Shown here piece after piece: positions 9,447 to 18,962 of a DNA stretch of 64,000 nt (within the stretch, counting starts at the first letter, position 1; each line of letters begins with the position of its first letter). Origin of the DNA: Alphaproteobacteria bacterium MarineAlpha12_Bin1 (GTDB taxonomy: Bacteria > Pseudomonadota > Alphaproteobacteria > UBA6615); NCBI GenBank assembly GCA_002937505.1, contig PTJY01000003.1:192060-256059 (forward strand), in the 5' to 3' direction. A model generated the notes under the pieces. The model saw nothing but the letters and a program-made list of their open reading frames with translations, had not been told where the DNA came from and searched no databases. The translations under genes and the position numbers were made by a program.

Positions 9447-10763
9447 ATGAACAAAAGTTACAATTTACTATTCAAGTCTGCCTTAAATATAAGTACTAGT
9501 ATATTCCTCGTAAAACTTATTTTTATTATTTGTTTTTTGGCATCTGGAGTTATTACTACTAGCCTTTTACGTGCTCAGGAAGTGGATCGCATAGCTGCCA
9601 TTGTTAATGATAAGATTATTTCCACGCATGATCTAAACCAAAGAGTAGAGCTATTAATATTTTCAGCAGGACTTAAAAACACTCAGTCTCAAAAGCTGGC
9701 ATTAGCGCCTCAGGCTCTAAGGGCATTAATAGATGAACTACTCCAATCCCAAGAAGCTAGAAGATTAAACATTCGTTTAGCAGCCAAAGACACCTCAGAT
9801 GCAATTAAACGCATTGAGAAATCTAATAAAATTCCGTACGGCCAATTTAAAGATTTAATGGCAAGAAACGGTGTGTCCTATGAAGCGGTTTTATCTAAAA
9901 TTCAATCTGAGATAATATGGCAAAAATTAGTTCGTCGTCGACTGCTTCCCTCTGTTGAAATAGGCGAAGAAGAGATAAGCAATGTATATAGAAAAATTAT
10001 TTCTGATAGTGGACAAATACAATATAGAGTTTCTGAGGTTCTTTTACCATTTGATGGTGAATCCCAACAAAAGTCCGTTTTAGATTTGGCTAATCGTTTG
10101 TCTCACCAAATCCGTTCTGGTAAAAAAATATCTGATATAGCTCGTCAATTCTCAAAGAGTGCCAGTGCATCAAAGGGAGGGGACATTGGATGGATTAGAA
10201 TGGGGGAGTTAGATAATAAAGTTAACACAACTTTAAACTCCTTAGCTGTAGGTGACGTCTCAAAGCCAATTTTGACACCTAATGGTTATCTAATTATCCA
10301 AGTTAAAGACAAACGCAAACTAGGAAATCTTAAGCCAGATGAGATCCTGATTTCACTAAGACAATATATTTTTTTCAACAAGACGAATATTTCGGTAAAG
10401 GAATTAAAGAAAAAAAATGAAACCGCAATAAAAACTCTTAATAATAAGGTTGGCTGTAGAGAATTTTCAAAAGCCGCAGAAAAACTAGGGACCCCTCAAA
10501 CAGATCTCCCGGTTAGCCTTCGCTTGAATGAGCTCAATGAAGACTTACGAAAAGTGGCCAGAACAATTATGTTGGGCAAACCAAGTAGGCCATTGATAAG
10601 CACTAAAAAGATACAAATAATAATGGTCTGTGAACGCCAAACATCAAAACAGCTAACTCGAAATCAAATTCGTGAAACACTACTACGTCAGAAAGTGGAC
10701 ATGTTGTCGCGTAGATACTTAAGAGACTTAAGACGTTCGGCATTTATCGATCTTAGACTATGA
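9447..10763 (+). CDS. surA: Periplasmic chaperone / peptidyl-prolyl isomerase SurA
   Basis: Chaperone of outer-membrane proteins. It has a long N-terminal leader with a hydrophobic core and a probable cleavage near LLRAQ/EVDR (about residue 44), then the SurA N-terminal block (RIAAIVNDKIIS) and a parvulin domain (about 190-290) with the typical GGDIGWIRMGEL stretch. The C-terminal part is less similar to a second parvulin domain. It follows lptD by 88 bases and overlaps pdxA by four bases (ATGA), the alphaproteobacterial order. Confidence 0.9.
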   Translation: MNKSYNLLFKSALNISTSIFLVKLIFIICFLASGVITTSLLRAQEVDRIAAIVNDKIISTHDLNQRVELLIFSAGLKNTQSQKLALAPQALRALIDELLQSQEARRLNIRLAAKDTSDAIKRIEKSNKIPYGQFKDLMARNGVSYEAVLSKIQSEIIWQKLVRRRLLPSVEIGEEEISNVYRKIISDSGQIQYRVSEVLLPFDGESQQKSVLDLANRLSHQIRSGKKISDIARQFSKSASASKGGDIGWIRMGELDNKVNTTLNSLAVGDVSKPILTPNGYLIIQVKDKRKLGNLKPDEILISLRQYIFFNKTNISVKELKKKNETAIKTLNNKVGCREFSKAAEKLGTPQTDLPVSLRLNELNEDLRKVARTIMLGKPSRPLISTKKIQIIMVCERQTSKQLTRNQIRETLLRQKVDMLSRRYLRDLRRSAFIDLRL

Positions 10764-11794
10764 ATAATAGCTCCTCACCCTCTACCACCAGCTCAGCATT
10801 ACCCATCGCTGTAACTATGGGTGAACCTGCGGGAATTGGAGGAGAAATTGCTTGTCTCGCATGGGCGCAACAAGCCGATAGTATACCTCCTATTTTCTTA
10901 ATAGATGACCCTGAAAGGATTATTAACCTATCCCAAATAATCAAACATAAAATAAAAGTGAAAACAATAAAAAGAGCAGCGCAAGCTCTTGATGTTTGGC
11001 CTGAATCTATTCCAATCTTGCCCATTTCACTTAACTCCCCTGTTACGCCGGGAAAAGTGGACACCTCTAATGCTTCTTGCGTAATATCTTCCCTAGATCT
11101 CGCCATTAAATTAGTGGAAAATGGGGAGGCAGCAGCGCTAATTACTAACCCAATTCAAAAAAGTGCTCTTCGCTCAGCAGGGTTCAGAGAGCCAGGACAC
11201 ACAGAGTACTTAGCAAAGGCTACGAACGCGAGAAATAAACCGGTTATGATGCTATCAGGCCCTGAGTTGCGCGTAGTCCCTGTAACTATTCATATGCCTT
11301 TGATAGAAGCAGCGAGAAGTTTGAATACTGACGATATCATTCACTGCTCAGTTGTGACAGCAGTAGCTCTAAAACAATATTTTAATATTGCGGATCCAAG
11401 ATTAACGATAGCTGGGTTGAACCCACACGCCGGCGAAAATGGCCTCTTCGGTGATCAAGAATTAAAATTAATTACACCTGCAATAGATAAAATAAGAGAG
11501 AAAGGAATAAGGGTTCATGGCCCCAGCCCAGCTGATACAATATTTCACTCTGAGGCACGTAAAAATTATGACGCTGTAATATGTATGTACCATGACCAAG
11601 CATTAATTCCATTGAAGATGCTAGACTTTTATAAATCAGTTAACATTACATTGGGACTCTCAATTATACGCACATCACCAGATCATGGAACCGCTTTAGA
11701 CATAGCTGGCAAAGGTATAGCTGACCCAAGAAGCTTTATTGAAGCGGTACACGTTGCTTCAACTATGGCGTTAAGTGATAATATATTTAACTAA
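10760..11794 (+). CDS. pdxA: 4-hydroxythreonine-4-phosphate dehydrogenase
   Basis: NAD-dependent oxidation of 4-phosphohydroxy-L-threonine in the DXP-dependent pyridoxal phosphate pathway. Metal-binding histidines are seen in EPGHTEYLA, GLNPHAGENG and MYHDQALIP, and the N-terminal MGEPAGIGGE block is typical. The 344-residue length is normal. The start overlaps the surA stop by ATGA, and rsmA follows 27 bases later. Confidence 0.96.
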   Translation: MNNSSSPSTTSSALPIAVTMGEPAGIGGEIACLAWAQQADSIPPIFLIDDPERIINLSQIIKHKIKVKTIKRAAQALDVWPESIPILPISLNSPVTPGKVDTSNASCVISSLDLAIKLVENGEAAALITNPIQKSALRSAGFREPGHTEYLAKATNARNKPVMMLSGPELRVVPVTIHMPLIEAARSLNTDDIIHCSVVTAVALKQYFNIADPRLTIAGLNPHAGENGLFGDQELKLITPAIDKIREKGIRVHGPSPADTIFHSEARKNYDAVICMYHDQALIPLKMLDFYKSVNITLGLSIIRTSPDHGTALDIAGKGIADPRSFIEAVHVASTMALSDNIFN

Positions 11795-11821
11795 TTTTAA
11801 ATAAACTAATATCTATATCTA

Positions 11822-12652
11822 ATGGAAACTTTCAACCTACCACCCCTACGAGAGGTTATAGACCAATATGACATCCGAGCTCATAAGTCTATGGGTCAGC
11901 ATTTTCTGTTAGACGTAAACTTAACACGACGTATCGTTTCTGCCGCCGGTGACTTAACAAAAGAACATGTTATTGAGGTTGGTGCTGGCCCTGGCGGGTT
12001 AACTCGCTCACTGATAGAAAGTAACGCAGAAAGCATAATAGCGATAGAACGTGACAAAAGGTGCATCATGGCTTTACAGGAACTATCCGAATTATCGTCA
12101 GGTCGTCTTAAAATTATCCAAGCGGATGCGCTAACTACTGATCTAGCAAAAATACAACCAAAACCTAGCAGAATAGTATCTAACCTACCTTATAATATTG
12201 GAACAGAATTATTAATAAAATGGCTAAAACAGGCCGATCAGTATACTGGTTTTACTTTGATGTTCCAAAGGGAAGTAGCTGAAAGAATAATAGCAAAACC
12301 CGGAAGTAAATCGTATGGAAGGTTATCTGTAATTTCTCAATGGCTTACCAAAGCTAAGTTGGCTTTTCATATCCCATCAACTGCTTTTGTCCCCAAGCCT
12401 AAAGTTATGTCTTCCGTGGTTAATATGGACGTAAGGCAAGAACCAATCCATCCAGCAAACCAACAATATTTAGAAATGATTACTCGGCTAGCGTTCGGGC
12501 AGCGTAGAAAAATGCTACGCAGATCTCTGGAATCAGTTGGCGGAAGTGAATTATTGGCTAAAGCAGGTATTAAAGAAACCTCCAGAGCGGAGGATCTTAA
12601 AGTTTCAGACTACTGCAGATTAGCAAACCTCGTTGAGTCTGATTCTGATTAA
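11822..12652 (+). CDS. rsmA: 16S rRNA (adenine1518/1519-N6,N6)-dimethyltransferase
   Basis: Dimethylates two adjacent adenines in helix 45 of 16S rRNA (KsgA). The SAM site is VIEVGAGPGGLT (about residues 50-61), and the adenine-flipping motif NLPYNIGT is near residue 121. The 276-residue length fits. It is the last gene of the lpt-surA-pdxA run and converges with gmk, only 12 bases apart. No clear ribosome binding site precedes its ATG. Confidence 0.95.
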   Translation: METFNLPPLREVIDQYDIRAHKSMGQHFLLDVNLTRRIVSAAGDLTKEHVIEVGAGPGGLTRSLIESNAESIIAIERDKRCIMALQELSELSSGRLKIIQADALTTDLAKIQPKPSRIVSNLPYNIGTELLIKWLKQADQYTGFTLMFQREVAERIIAKPGSKSYGRLSVISQWLTKAKLAFHIPSTAFVPKPKVMSSVVNMDVRQEPIHPANQQYLEMITRLAFGQRRKMLRRSLESVGGSELLAKAGIKETSRAEDLKVSDYCRLANLVESDSD

Positions 12653-12664
12653 CACACCTCAATA

Positions 12665-13288
12665 TTAGTGTCCTTGTCTCAGCCGAGTAACAAAATCTGA
12701 TATACCTAAAAGCCTGGGCCGTTTCATCCTTTCAGCATTTAGTATATTTTGTACCTTTCGTACACTTTCTTCAAATGAGATGTTGATAATTACATAATCG
12801 TACTCACTCCAATGCGTCATTTCATTCTCAGCACGAGCCATCCTCTCGGCGATCACTACCTCACTATCTTGTGCTCGGCTGTGTAATCGCCTGTCAAGCT
12901 CAGCCGTTGATGGAGGGAGTATAAAAATACTAACGAGATCTCCTCGTGCTTTCTCTGCAAGCTGCTGTGTTCCCTGCCAATCAATATCGAATAGAACATC
13001 ATGTCCACTCGCCAAAGTTTTCTCAACCGGTTTACGAGGGCTCCCATAATAATGATCAAATACTTTTGCATGTTCCAATAATTCCTGGCGATTTACCATT
13101 AAATCAAAAGTCGTTTTGTCAACAAATATGTAATCTTCTCCGTCGACTTCTCCAGGCCTTCTAGGTCTAGTGGTCGCAGAAATCGAGAGTGATATATTTC
13201 TATCCCGCTCAAGTAGTTCACGTGAGATAGAAGTTTTTCCTGCTCCGGAAGGTGAAGAAAGTATCAACATCAACCCCCGCCTAGTCAT
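12665..13288 (-). CDS. gmk: Guanylate kinase
   Basis: Converts GMP and ATP to GDP and ADP. The P-loop SSPSGAGKTS stands near the N-terminus and STRP-like SATTRPRRPGE follows, as in the family. Start at ATG 13288 (MTRRGLMLI) gives 207 residues, the usual size; in-frame ATG at 13321 and GTG at 13372 would add 11 or 28 residues without family support. It is downstream of mltG on the same strand, the common alphaproteobacterial fabF-mltG-gmk order. Confidence 0.93.
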   Translation of the reverse strand: MTRRGLMLILSSPSGAGKTSISRELLERDRNISLSISATTRPRRPGEVDGEDYIFVDKTTFDLMVNRQELLEHAKVFDHYYGSPRKPVEKTLASGHDVLFDIDWQGTQQLAEKARGDLVSIFILPPSTAELDRRLHSRAQDSEVVIAERMARAENEMTHWSEYDYVIINISFEESVRKVQNILNAERMKRPRLLGISDFVTRLRQGH

Positions 13289-13381
13289 TTCTGTCCATTC
13301 CTGATCAGCATTGATTTTCATAATAATTATTCTACATTTTCTATCTGTTAGAGCAAATATCCTAAAATCCACTATTTTGTA

Positions 13382-14431
13382 CTAATCTTGCATTCTTTTT
13401 ATTCTTCGCCACCGTTTAACATTCAAATTGTGATTATCAAGATCGCGAGCAAATAGGTGACCACCTCCGCCATCAGCAACGAAATATAATTCATCAGTTT
13501 GGAAAGGGTTTAAAACTGCTATTAAACTTGCACGCCCTGGATTGGAAATCGGCCCCCACGGCAGACCATAATTCGTATAAGTATTATATGGACTTTTAGT
13601 TTTAAGGTCAGATTTTGTCAGTGGTCGATTGATTATCCCCCGACCTCCCGAAATTCCATAAATAACAGTAGGGTCCGATTGTAATTTCATGCCAAGTTTT
13701 AGACGATTCAAAAAAACCCCTGCAATTCTTGCTCTTTCATCCTTTCTACTAGTCTCTCTTTCTACTATGGAAGCTAAAATCACTACCTCATTAGGAGACA
13801 AAATTTGACTTTTACTATGCAGATGATCGTTCCACAAACCCTGTAAAAGCTCTGTCATCGAATTTTGCATTCTTTCTAAAATCTGGCTCTTACTGTCCCG
13901 ACTAGTATACAAATAAGTTTCAGGTAGAAGTGACCCTTCTGAAAACTTACTTAGAGACGGTAGATCTCCTTTTAAAGTTTTTGTCTTTTTTAAAAGGTCA
14001 TATATTTGCTTAACTGTTAAACCTTCAGGTACCGTAATTTTTCTTACTACAACTTTACCTGACTGAAGAAGCGACATTACGTCTTTATTAGCCATTCCGG
14101 GTAATATTTCATACTCCCCGGACAACAAAGGTTTTGACTGACCAAACAAACGAACCCCCCAATAAAATACTAACGAATTATCAACAACACCCTGATCATG
14201 TAGAAATGAGCCTATTGATTTTACGGAATACCCGTGTGGTATAATTACAATTTTTGATTCTGATAATCTGCCAGGAGCAGAGAACTCACCCTTAAGAAAA
14301 TAGTAACTTCCAAAACCCATAGTAAAAACTAAAAACACTAAACACGAAAAAGTTATTAACGTGATTCTGAAGATCTTACGTTGAAAGAAATTAGTTTTAA
14401 TTATTTTTGATATTTCAAAGCGATTGTTCAT
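13382..14431 (-). CDS. mltG: Endolytic peptidoglycan transglycosylase MltG
   Basis: Membrane-anchored lytic transglycosylase that cuts nascent glycan strands and helps set their length. One transmembrane helix (about residues 22-46) is followed by a LysM-like subdomain (about 60-125) and the YceG catalytic domain. The catalytic glutamate is E224 in ASIVERET, and SDPTVIYG follows. The 349 residues match the family. It lies 33 bases after fabF on the same strand. Confidence 0.94.
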   Translation of the reverse strand: MNNRFEISKIIKTNFFQRKIFRITLITFSCLVFLVFTMGFGSYYFLKGEFSAPGRLSESKIVIIPHGYSVKSIGSFLHDQGVVDNSLVFYWGVRLFGQSKPLLSGEYEILPGMANKDVMSLLQSGKVVVRKITVPEGLTVKQIYDLLKKTKTLKGDLPSLSKFSEGSLLPETYLYTSRDSKSQILERMQNSMTELLQGLWNDHLHSKSQILSPNEVVILASIVERETSRKDERARIAGVFLNRLKLGMKLQSDPTVIYGISGGRGIINRPLTKSDLKTKSPYNTYTNYGLPWGPISNPGRASLIAVLNPFQTDELYFVADGGGGHLFARDLDNHNLNVKRWRRIKRMQD

Positions 14432-14464
14432 AGTAGAACAATGATAAACGCTATACGATTAGCG

Positions 14465-15724
14465 CTAAATCTCCGAGAATATCAAAGTTGCATTTGTTCC
14501 TCCAAAACCAAACGAGTTACTCAATGCTCGTCGCACCTTACGCTCCTGTGCTGTGTGTGGCACCAAATTTATATCACAGCTTTCCGATGGATCATCTAAA
14601 TTCAAGGTAGGAGGAATAACATTATTTTTAATAGATAAAATTGAGTAAATTGCTTCTACGCTGCCTGCAGCACCAAGCAAATGGCCTATCGCTGATTTTG
14701 TTGATGACATAGCCAATTTATAAGCGTGATCTTCAAATAGACTTTTTACAGCTCCCAACTCTATCTCATCACCAAGCGGAGTGGAGGTGCCATGAGCGTT
14801 GATGTAATCAATATCTTCTGGGTTTAACATGGCCCTCTTCAAAGCTGCTTGCATTGAGCGATATCCGCCATTCCCATCCTCAGCTGGCGCAGTTATATGA
14901 TAAGCATCACCAGACATTCCGTAACCAACTATTTCTGCATAGATATTGGCATCTCTTTTCTTTGCGTGCTCATACTCTTCTAGAACTATAATACCTGCCC
15001 CCTCACCCATAACAAAGCCATCGCGCCCTTTATCATAAGGGCGAGAAGCCTTTTCAGGGGTTTCATTATAACTGGTAGATAATGCCCTCGCGGCAGAAAA
15101 ACCAGCAAGTCCAATTCTACATATCGCTGCTTCTGCTCCGCCTGCAATCATCACATCGGCATCGTCAAGCATTATCATTCTAGATGCATCACCAATGGCG
15201 TGTGCCCCAGTGGAGCAAGCAGTTACTACCGAGTGATTAGGTCCTTTGAACCCATATCGAATAGATAGATACCCTGAGGCAAGGTTGATTAACGCTGAAG
15301 GAATAAAAAAAGGACCAACCTTTCTCGGTCCTTTTTCATTAATTAGAGTGGAACCTTCGTAAATTGTTTGTAATCCACCTATGCCAGATCCAATCATCAC
15401 CCCGGTACGTTCTTGCTCTATATCCCGTTCTGGCTTCCAACCAGAATCTTCGACTGCTTGAATCGCCGCTCCCATGGAGTAAATGATAAATTCGTCCACT
15501 CTACGTTGTTCTCTGGGAGACATATAGTCATCAGCATTAAATCTGCCCTCTATATTTTCACCTTTTGGCACCTGTCCAGCAATCTTGGAAGGCAAATCAG
15601 ACACATCAAAAGACTCGATTGAGCCAATTCCAGAATTGCCCGCAGTTATCCTGTCCCAGTTTATTTTAGCCCCTACACCTAGAGGTGTTACAAGACCCAA
15701 CCCAGTTATTACTACACGCCTCAT
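14465..15724 (-). CDS. fabF: 3-oxoacyl-[acyl-carrier-protein] synthase II
   Basis: Condenses acyl-ACP with malonyl-ACP in fatty-acid elongation. The catalytic triad is C170 (VTACSTGA), H311 (NAHGTSTPLGD) and H348 (GHLLGAAG), with the conserved K343. The 419-residue length is standard for KAS II. It follows acpP by 65 bases, and a strong hairpin lies between the two genes, which may lower fabF relative to the very abundant carrier protein. Confidence 0.96.
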   Translation of the reverse strand: MRRVVITGLGLVTPLGVGAKINWDRITAGNSGIGSIESFDVSDLPSKIAGQVPKGENIEGRFNADDYMSPREQRRVDEFIIYSMGAAIQAVEDSGWKPERDIEQERTGVMIGSGIGGLQTIYEGSTLINEKGPRKVGPFFIPSALINLASGYLSIRYGFKGPNHSVVTACSTGAHAIGDASRMIMLDDADVMIAGGAEAAICRIGLAGFSAARALSTSYNETPEKASRPYDKGRDGFVMGEGAGIIVLEEYEHAKKRDANIYAEIVGYGMSGDAYHITAPAEDGNGGYRSMQAALKRAMLNPEDIDYINAHGTSTPLGDEIELGAVKSLFEDHAYKLAMSSTKSAIGHLLGAAGSVEAIYSILSIKNNVIPPTLNLDDPSESCDINLVPHTAQERKVRRALSNSFGFGGTNATLIFSEI

Positions 15725-15766
15725 TGGGAATCCAATGCGTTCATATTTAACCTTAGTATGAAACCT

Positions 15767-15784
15767 GCCGCTTTAAAAAGCGGC
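15767..15784 (-). other. Hairpin between acpP and fabF
   Basis: A perfect inverted repeat, GCCGCTTTAAAAAGCGGC, lies 5 bases after the acpP stop. On the minus strand it forms a six- to eight-base-pair GC-rich stem without a long T-run after it. It may be a weak terminator or an mRNA-stabilising 3' end for acpP; it is not a full intrinsic terminator. Confidence 0.5.
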
Positions 15785-15789
15785 AAGAG

Positions 15790-16023
15790 TCAGCTAGCTT
15801 CTTCCAAAAATTTGACTGCGTCACCAACAGTCAGTATTTTCTCAGCTGCATCGTCTGGTATTTCGCAGCCAAACTCTTCTTCGAAAGCCATTACTAGCTC
15901 GACCGTGTCCAGGCTATCCGCCCCTAGATCGTCAATGAAGCTTGAGTTCTCCATTATCTTGGAATCATCCACACCTAAATGTTCAACAACTATCTTCTGC
16001 ACACGTTCGGCGATATCGCTCAT
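15790..16023 (-). CDS. acpP: Acyl carrier protein
   Basis: Carries growing acyl chains on 4'-phosphopantetheine. The 77-residue acidic protein has the attachment serine S37 in GADSLDTVE and the usual helices around it. AAGGG lies about ten bases before the ATG. It sits between fabG and fabF, the classical fab operon order, although 162 bases separate it from fabG. Confidence 0.97.
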   Translation of the reverse strand: MSDIAERVQKIVVEHLGVDDSKIMENSSFIDDLGADSLDTVELVMAFEEEFGCEIPDDAAEKILTVGDAVKFLEEAS

Positions 16024-16185
16024 GTTTCGCTTGCCCTTATTTTTTTAATTTATTAACAAATAGTAAATTAAACCTGATTCTTGAACCTTTAATATGCTGG
16101 TTCAACCATTTTTAAAAAATGCGACTTAACCGTGTTCTGATGTCTCGTCAAGCCGATTAAGCTTTATTTCTATATTTTAAAATAT

Positions 16186-16923
16186 TTAAATCATAGCCAT
16201 TCCCCCATTAACGTGTATCGTTTGACCAGTGACATAGCTTGATTCTTCACTTGCAAGAAATAAAACACAAGCACTCACATCCTCTGGAGTGCCTAAACAA
16301 GCTGCTGGAATGCGGGATAATATTTCTGCCTTCTGATTATCATTAAGGGCATCTGTCATGGCGGTGTCTATAAAACCAGGAGAGACACAGTTTACTGTTA
16401 TCCCTCTACTAGCTACTTCCTGAGCCAATGCTTTTGTCATTCCTGTCAAGCCGGACTTAGAAGACGCATAATTGATCTGACCTGGGTTTCCTATTGAACC
16501 AACAACAGAGGTAACATTAATAATTCTTCCCCATCTATTCTTCATCATAAGTCTCAACACGGATTTACTTAAACGAAATGCAGCTGAAAGGTTTACATCT
16601 AACACCAACTGCCAATCCTCGTCGCTCATTCTCATTGCCAAATTATCACGCGTTAAACCAGCATTATTTATCAAAACATCAATCACGCCCACCTGATCTT
16701 GAGCAGTTTTTGCCAAGTCGTTTGCAGCTTCTTTATCAGATAAATTTGCCGCAATAACTATAGCTCTCTCCCCTAACTCCTCAGACAAGCTATTCAACCG
16801 CTCTATTTGAGTTCCACTTAAAATAACATTAGCACCTCTATTATGTAACAGACGAGCAATAGCGGCTCCTATTCCTCCACTAGCACCAGTTATCAATGCG
16901 TTTTTACCGTTCAAATCAAACAT
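16186..16923 (-). CDS. fabG: 3-oxoacyl-[acyl-carrier-protein] reductase
   Basis: NADPH-dependent reduction of 3-ketoacyl-ACP. The nucleotide-binding motif TGASGGIG (residues 12-19), NNAG (86-89) and the catalytic S139, Y152, K156 are all present; 245 residues is standard. Genomic context between fabD and acpP separates this one from the other SDR genes in the window, which are not in fatty-acid operons. Confidence 0.95.
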   Translation of the reverse strand: MFDLNGKNALITGASGGIGAAIARLLHNRGANVILSGTQIERLNSLSEELGERAIVIAANLSDKEAANDLAKTAQDQVGVIDVLINNAGLTRDNLAMRMSDEDWQLVLDVNLSAAFRLSKSVLRLMMKNRWGRIINVTSVVGSIGNPGQINYASSKSGLTGMTKALAQEVASRGITVNCVSPGFIDTAMTDALNDNQKAEILSRIPAACLGTPEDVSACVLFLASEESSYVTGQTIHVNGGMAMI

Positions 16924-16958
16924 TATTTATTCCCACAGCATGTTTATCAGATTCTTTC

Positions 16959-17900
16959 CTATATAGTAGATATAAAATTCTCTACCTCAGCTGGTGTAGA
17001 GATTGTGTTAGTTAAAAGGTTTTTATCTATACGGCGAGCTAGACCAGCTAAAACTTTACCTGCTCCCACTTCGCAAATATCTGTCACACCCAAATCACTC
17101 ATAGTTAATATGGTTTCTCGCCATTTAACTCGGTGGGTAACTTGCTTAATTAGCTGGTCCCTAATTTCCTCTGGATCATCACTAGGTTTAGCAGTCACAT
17201 TTGCTATTATTGGAGGGATGGGCCCTTTAATCATGATTGATGAAAGCTCTATTTTCATTTTCTCGGCTGCAGGCCTCATAAGAGAACAGTGAAATGGAGC
17301 GCTAACAGGTAGCATAATACCACGCCTAGCGCCTTCACTTTTTGCTAATTTTATCGCTCTCTCAACCGCCTCATAATCACCACTAACAACTATTTGTCCC
17401 TCTGAATTATCGTTAGCGACATCACATGTCATATTCTCAGCTGCTTGACTTGCAATTTCCTCAACGGATTCGAGATCAAGGCCCAATATAGCTGCCATTG
17501 CCCCTTTACCAACGGGCACTGCTTTCTGCATATACAGCCCACGAGCTTTTAAAAGTTTTGAAGAATCTGCCAAAGCTAGAGATCCTGCAGCAGTTAATGC
17601 CGAATACTCCCCCAGACTATGTCCGGCTACAAATCTAACTTTTTCGGAAACCACTATACCAACCTCTTCTTCAAGAACTCTTATTACTGCCATCGAAACA
17701 GCCATCAAAGCAGGTTGAGCATTACTGGTTAATATTAATTCCTCATCAGGGCCATTAAAGATAATATTGCTTAAATTTTGATTGAGTGAATCGTCAACTT
17801 CTTCAAAGACTTGCTTTGCCGCAGGAAAAGCAGTCGCTAATTCTTTCCCCATCCCGACTTCTTGGCTACCTTGTCCGGGAAAAACAAACGCTCGAGACAT
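16959..17900 (-). CDS. fabD: Malonyl-CoA:ACP transacylase
   Basis: Loads malonate onto ACP for fatty-acid synthesis. The nucleophile is S95 in GHSLGEYS and the partner is H204 in SAPFHCSLM; FPGQGSQ at residues 7-13 is diagnostic. The 313-residue length is normal. A perfect AAGGAG lies seven bases upstream of the ATG. It is first in the fabD-fabG-acpP-fabF order and divergent from rpsF. Confidence 0.96.
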   Translation of the reverse strand: MSRAFVFPGQGSQEVGMGKELATAFPAAKQVFEEVDDSLNQNLSNIIFNGPDEELILTSNAQPALMAVSMAVIRVLEEEVGIVVSEKVRFVAGHSLGEYSALTAAGSLALADSSKLLKARGLYMQKAVPVGKGAMAAILGLDLESVEEIASQAAENMTCDVANDNSEGQIVVSGDYEAVERAIKLAKSEGARRGIMLPVSAPFHCSLMRPAAEKMKIELSSIMIKGPIPPIIANVTAKPSDDPEEIRDQLIKQVTHRVKWRETILTMSDLGVTDICEVGAGKVLAGLARRIDKNLLTNTISTPAEVENFISTI

Positions 17901-18231
17901 ATATTACTCCTTTAGAACAATCCTTGCACAAAATCGTTCTGGTTGTTATGCAAAGTAGTCATACAGACCGTGAACGTCGCTAGCAAGTTTAGAAAGAATC
18001 TGTCCACTAATTAGAAATTATATTGTTAGACTATAATAAAAAAGTTGAAAACGTCTTGCTTAGATCATTTGGTTGTGTTCTATAGCCCGCTACAAAGCCA
18101 GAATTTGCTATTTTGGTTATATTAACTCCTTGCTGACATACGTGATTTCGAGTGTCAGCTATGTTCATGCAGCCGCGGGCCAGTAATGGATCGAACGGCG
18201 GTGGACAAATAATATCCGTGAGGAGCATTTT
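17901..18231. other. Divergent intergenic region fabD / rpsF
   Basis: This 331-base stretch must hold the promoters of the fab genes and of the ribosomal protein operon. I cannot fix either promoter with confidence. The part next to rpsF is GC-richer than its surroundings and contains a seven-base-pair hairpin (18132-18159), GCCGCGGG and CGGCGG segments that could pair, and a CCG just before the rpsF ribosome binding site. No tRNA or other gene was recognised. Confidence 0.5.
18132..18231 (+). promoter_or_regulatory. Possible structured rpsF leader (S6:S18 autoregulation)
   Basis: GCTGACA at 18132-18138 and TGTCAGC at 18153-18159 form a perfect seven-base-pair stem; downstream CCGC/GCGG and GTGGA/TCC segments allow further pairing before the GAGGAG binding site. 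In many bacteria the S6:S18 protein pair binds a CCG-containing structure in the rpsF leader. The fit to that motif is only by eye and needs folding or a covariance-model search. Confidence 0.3.
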
Positions 18232-18693
18232 ATGCCACTTTATGAACACGTATTTATCGCACGACAAGATATTTCAAGCACTCAAGTCGAAGGACTGGTA
18301 AGCTCATTTACCGAACTATTAGAAAAAGATGGCGGTAAAATAGTTAATACAGAATATTGGGGTCTCAAGAACTTAGCTTATCGCATCAAAAAGAACCGAA
18401 AAGGGCACTATGTTATGCTGAACATAGAGTCTCCATCATCAGGCATTGACGAGCTAGAGAGAACTGAAAGAATCAATGAGGATGTACTAAGGTACTTAAC
18501 TCTCCGGGTTGAAGCGCATGAAGAAGGCCCATCCATCATGGATAGAGGTAAAAAAGATCGCCCCACAAGGGATCGAGATGACTCCTATGGCACGCAGAAC
18601 GATAACCACCGAGCGGATATTGAACCGCGAGAAAGCATTGAGAAGCCAGCTAGCGAATCAGTGAATACTGAGGATGGAGGTAAAGATGAGTGA
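18232..18693 (+). CDS. rpsF: 30S ribosomal protein S6
   Basis: Small-subunit protein that pairs with S18. It opens with [13 protein letters not shown], and the core ends near residue 100 ([14 protein letters not shown]). A charged tail of about 50 residues follows, as is common in alphaproteobacterial S6 (153 residues against about 100 without tail). GAGGAG lies six bases before the ATG. The stop overlaps the start of rpsR by eight bases, implying translational coupling. Confidence 0.96.
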   Translation: MPLYEHVFIARQDISSTQVEGLVSSFTELLEKDGGKIVNTEYWGLKNLAYRIKKNRKGHYVMLNIESPSSGIDELERTERINEDVLRYLTLRVEAHEEGPSIMDRGKKDRPTRDRDDSYGTQNDNHRADIEPRESIEKPASESVNTEDGGKDE

Positions 18694-18943
18694 CGAAAGG
18701 CCTGTAGGTGCTGGGGGCGGAAGAAGACCGTTTTTCCGTCGCAGAAAAACCTGCCCATTCTCCGGACCAAATGCTCCCAAAATAGATTACAAAGATACTA
18801 AAACTTTACAACGTTACATATCAGAACGAGGGAAAATAGTGCCAAGTCGTATAACTGCTGTCTCCTTAAAAAAACAGCGAGAGTTGGCAAGGGCGATAAA
18901 GCGGGCCCGTTATCTGGCATTATTACCTTATGTTGTTGATTAA
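18686..18943 (+). CDS. rpsR: 30S ribosomal protein S18
   Basis: Small-subunit protein. The family core is plain: [10 protein letters not shown], then [19 protein letters not shown] and a basic [11 protein letters not shown] end. The start is ATG 18686 (MSDERP), preceded by GGAGG with five bases between; an in-frame ATG at 18674 lies before that site and would add four residues. The length of 85 is typical. rplI follows 19 bases later. Confidence 0.96.
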   Translation: MSDERPVGAGGGRRPFFRRRKTCPFSGPNAPKIDYKDTKTLQRYISERGKIVPSRITAVSLKKQRELARAIKRARYLALLPYVVD

Positions 18944-18962
18944 AGACCCTTAGGAGCTTGCT

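Noticed and set aside
10753-11106. 117-residue minus-strand frame within pdxA
   Set aside because: Covered by the conserved pdxA coding frame; no binding site, no family.
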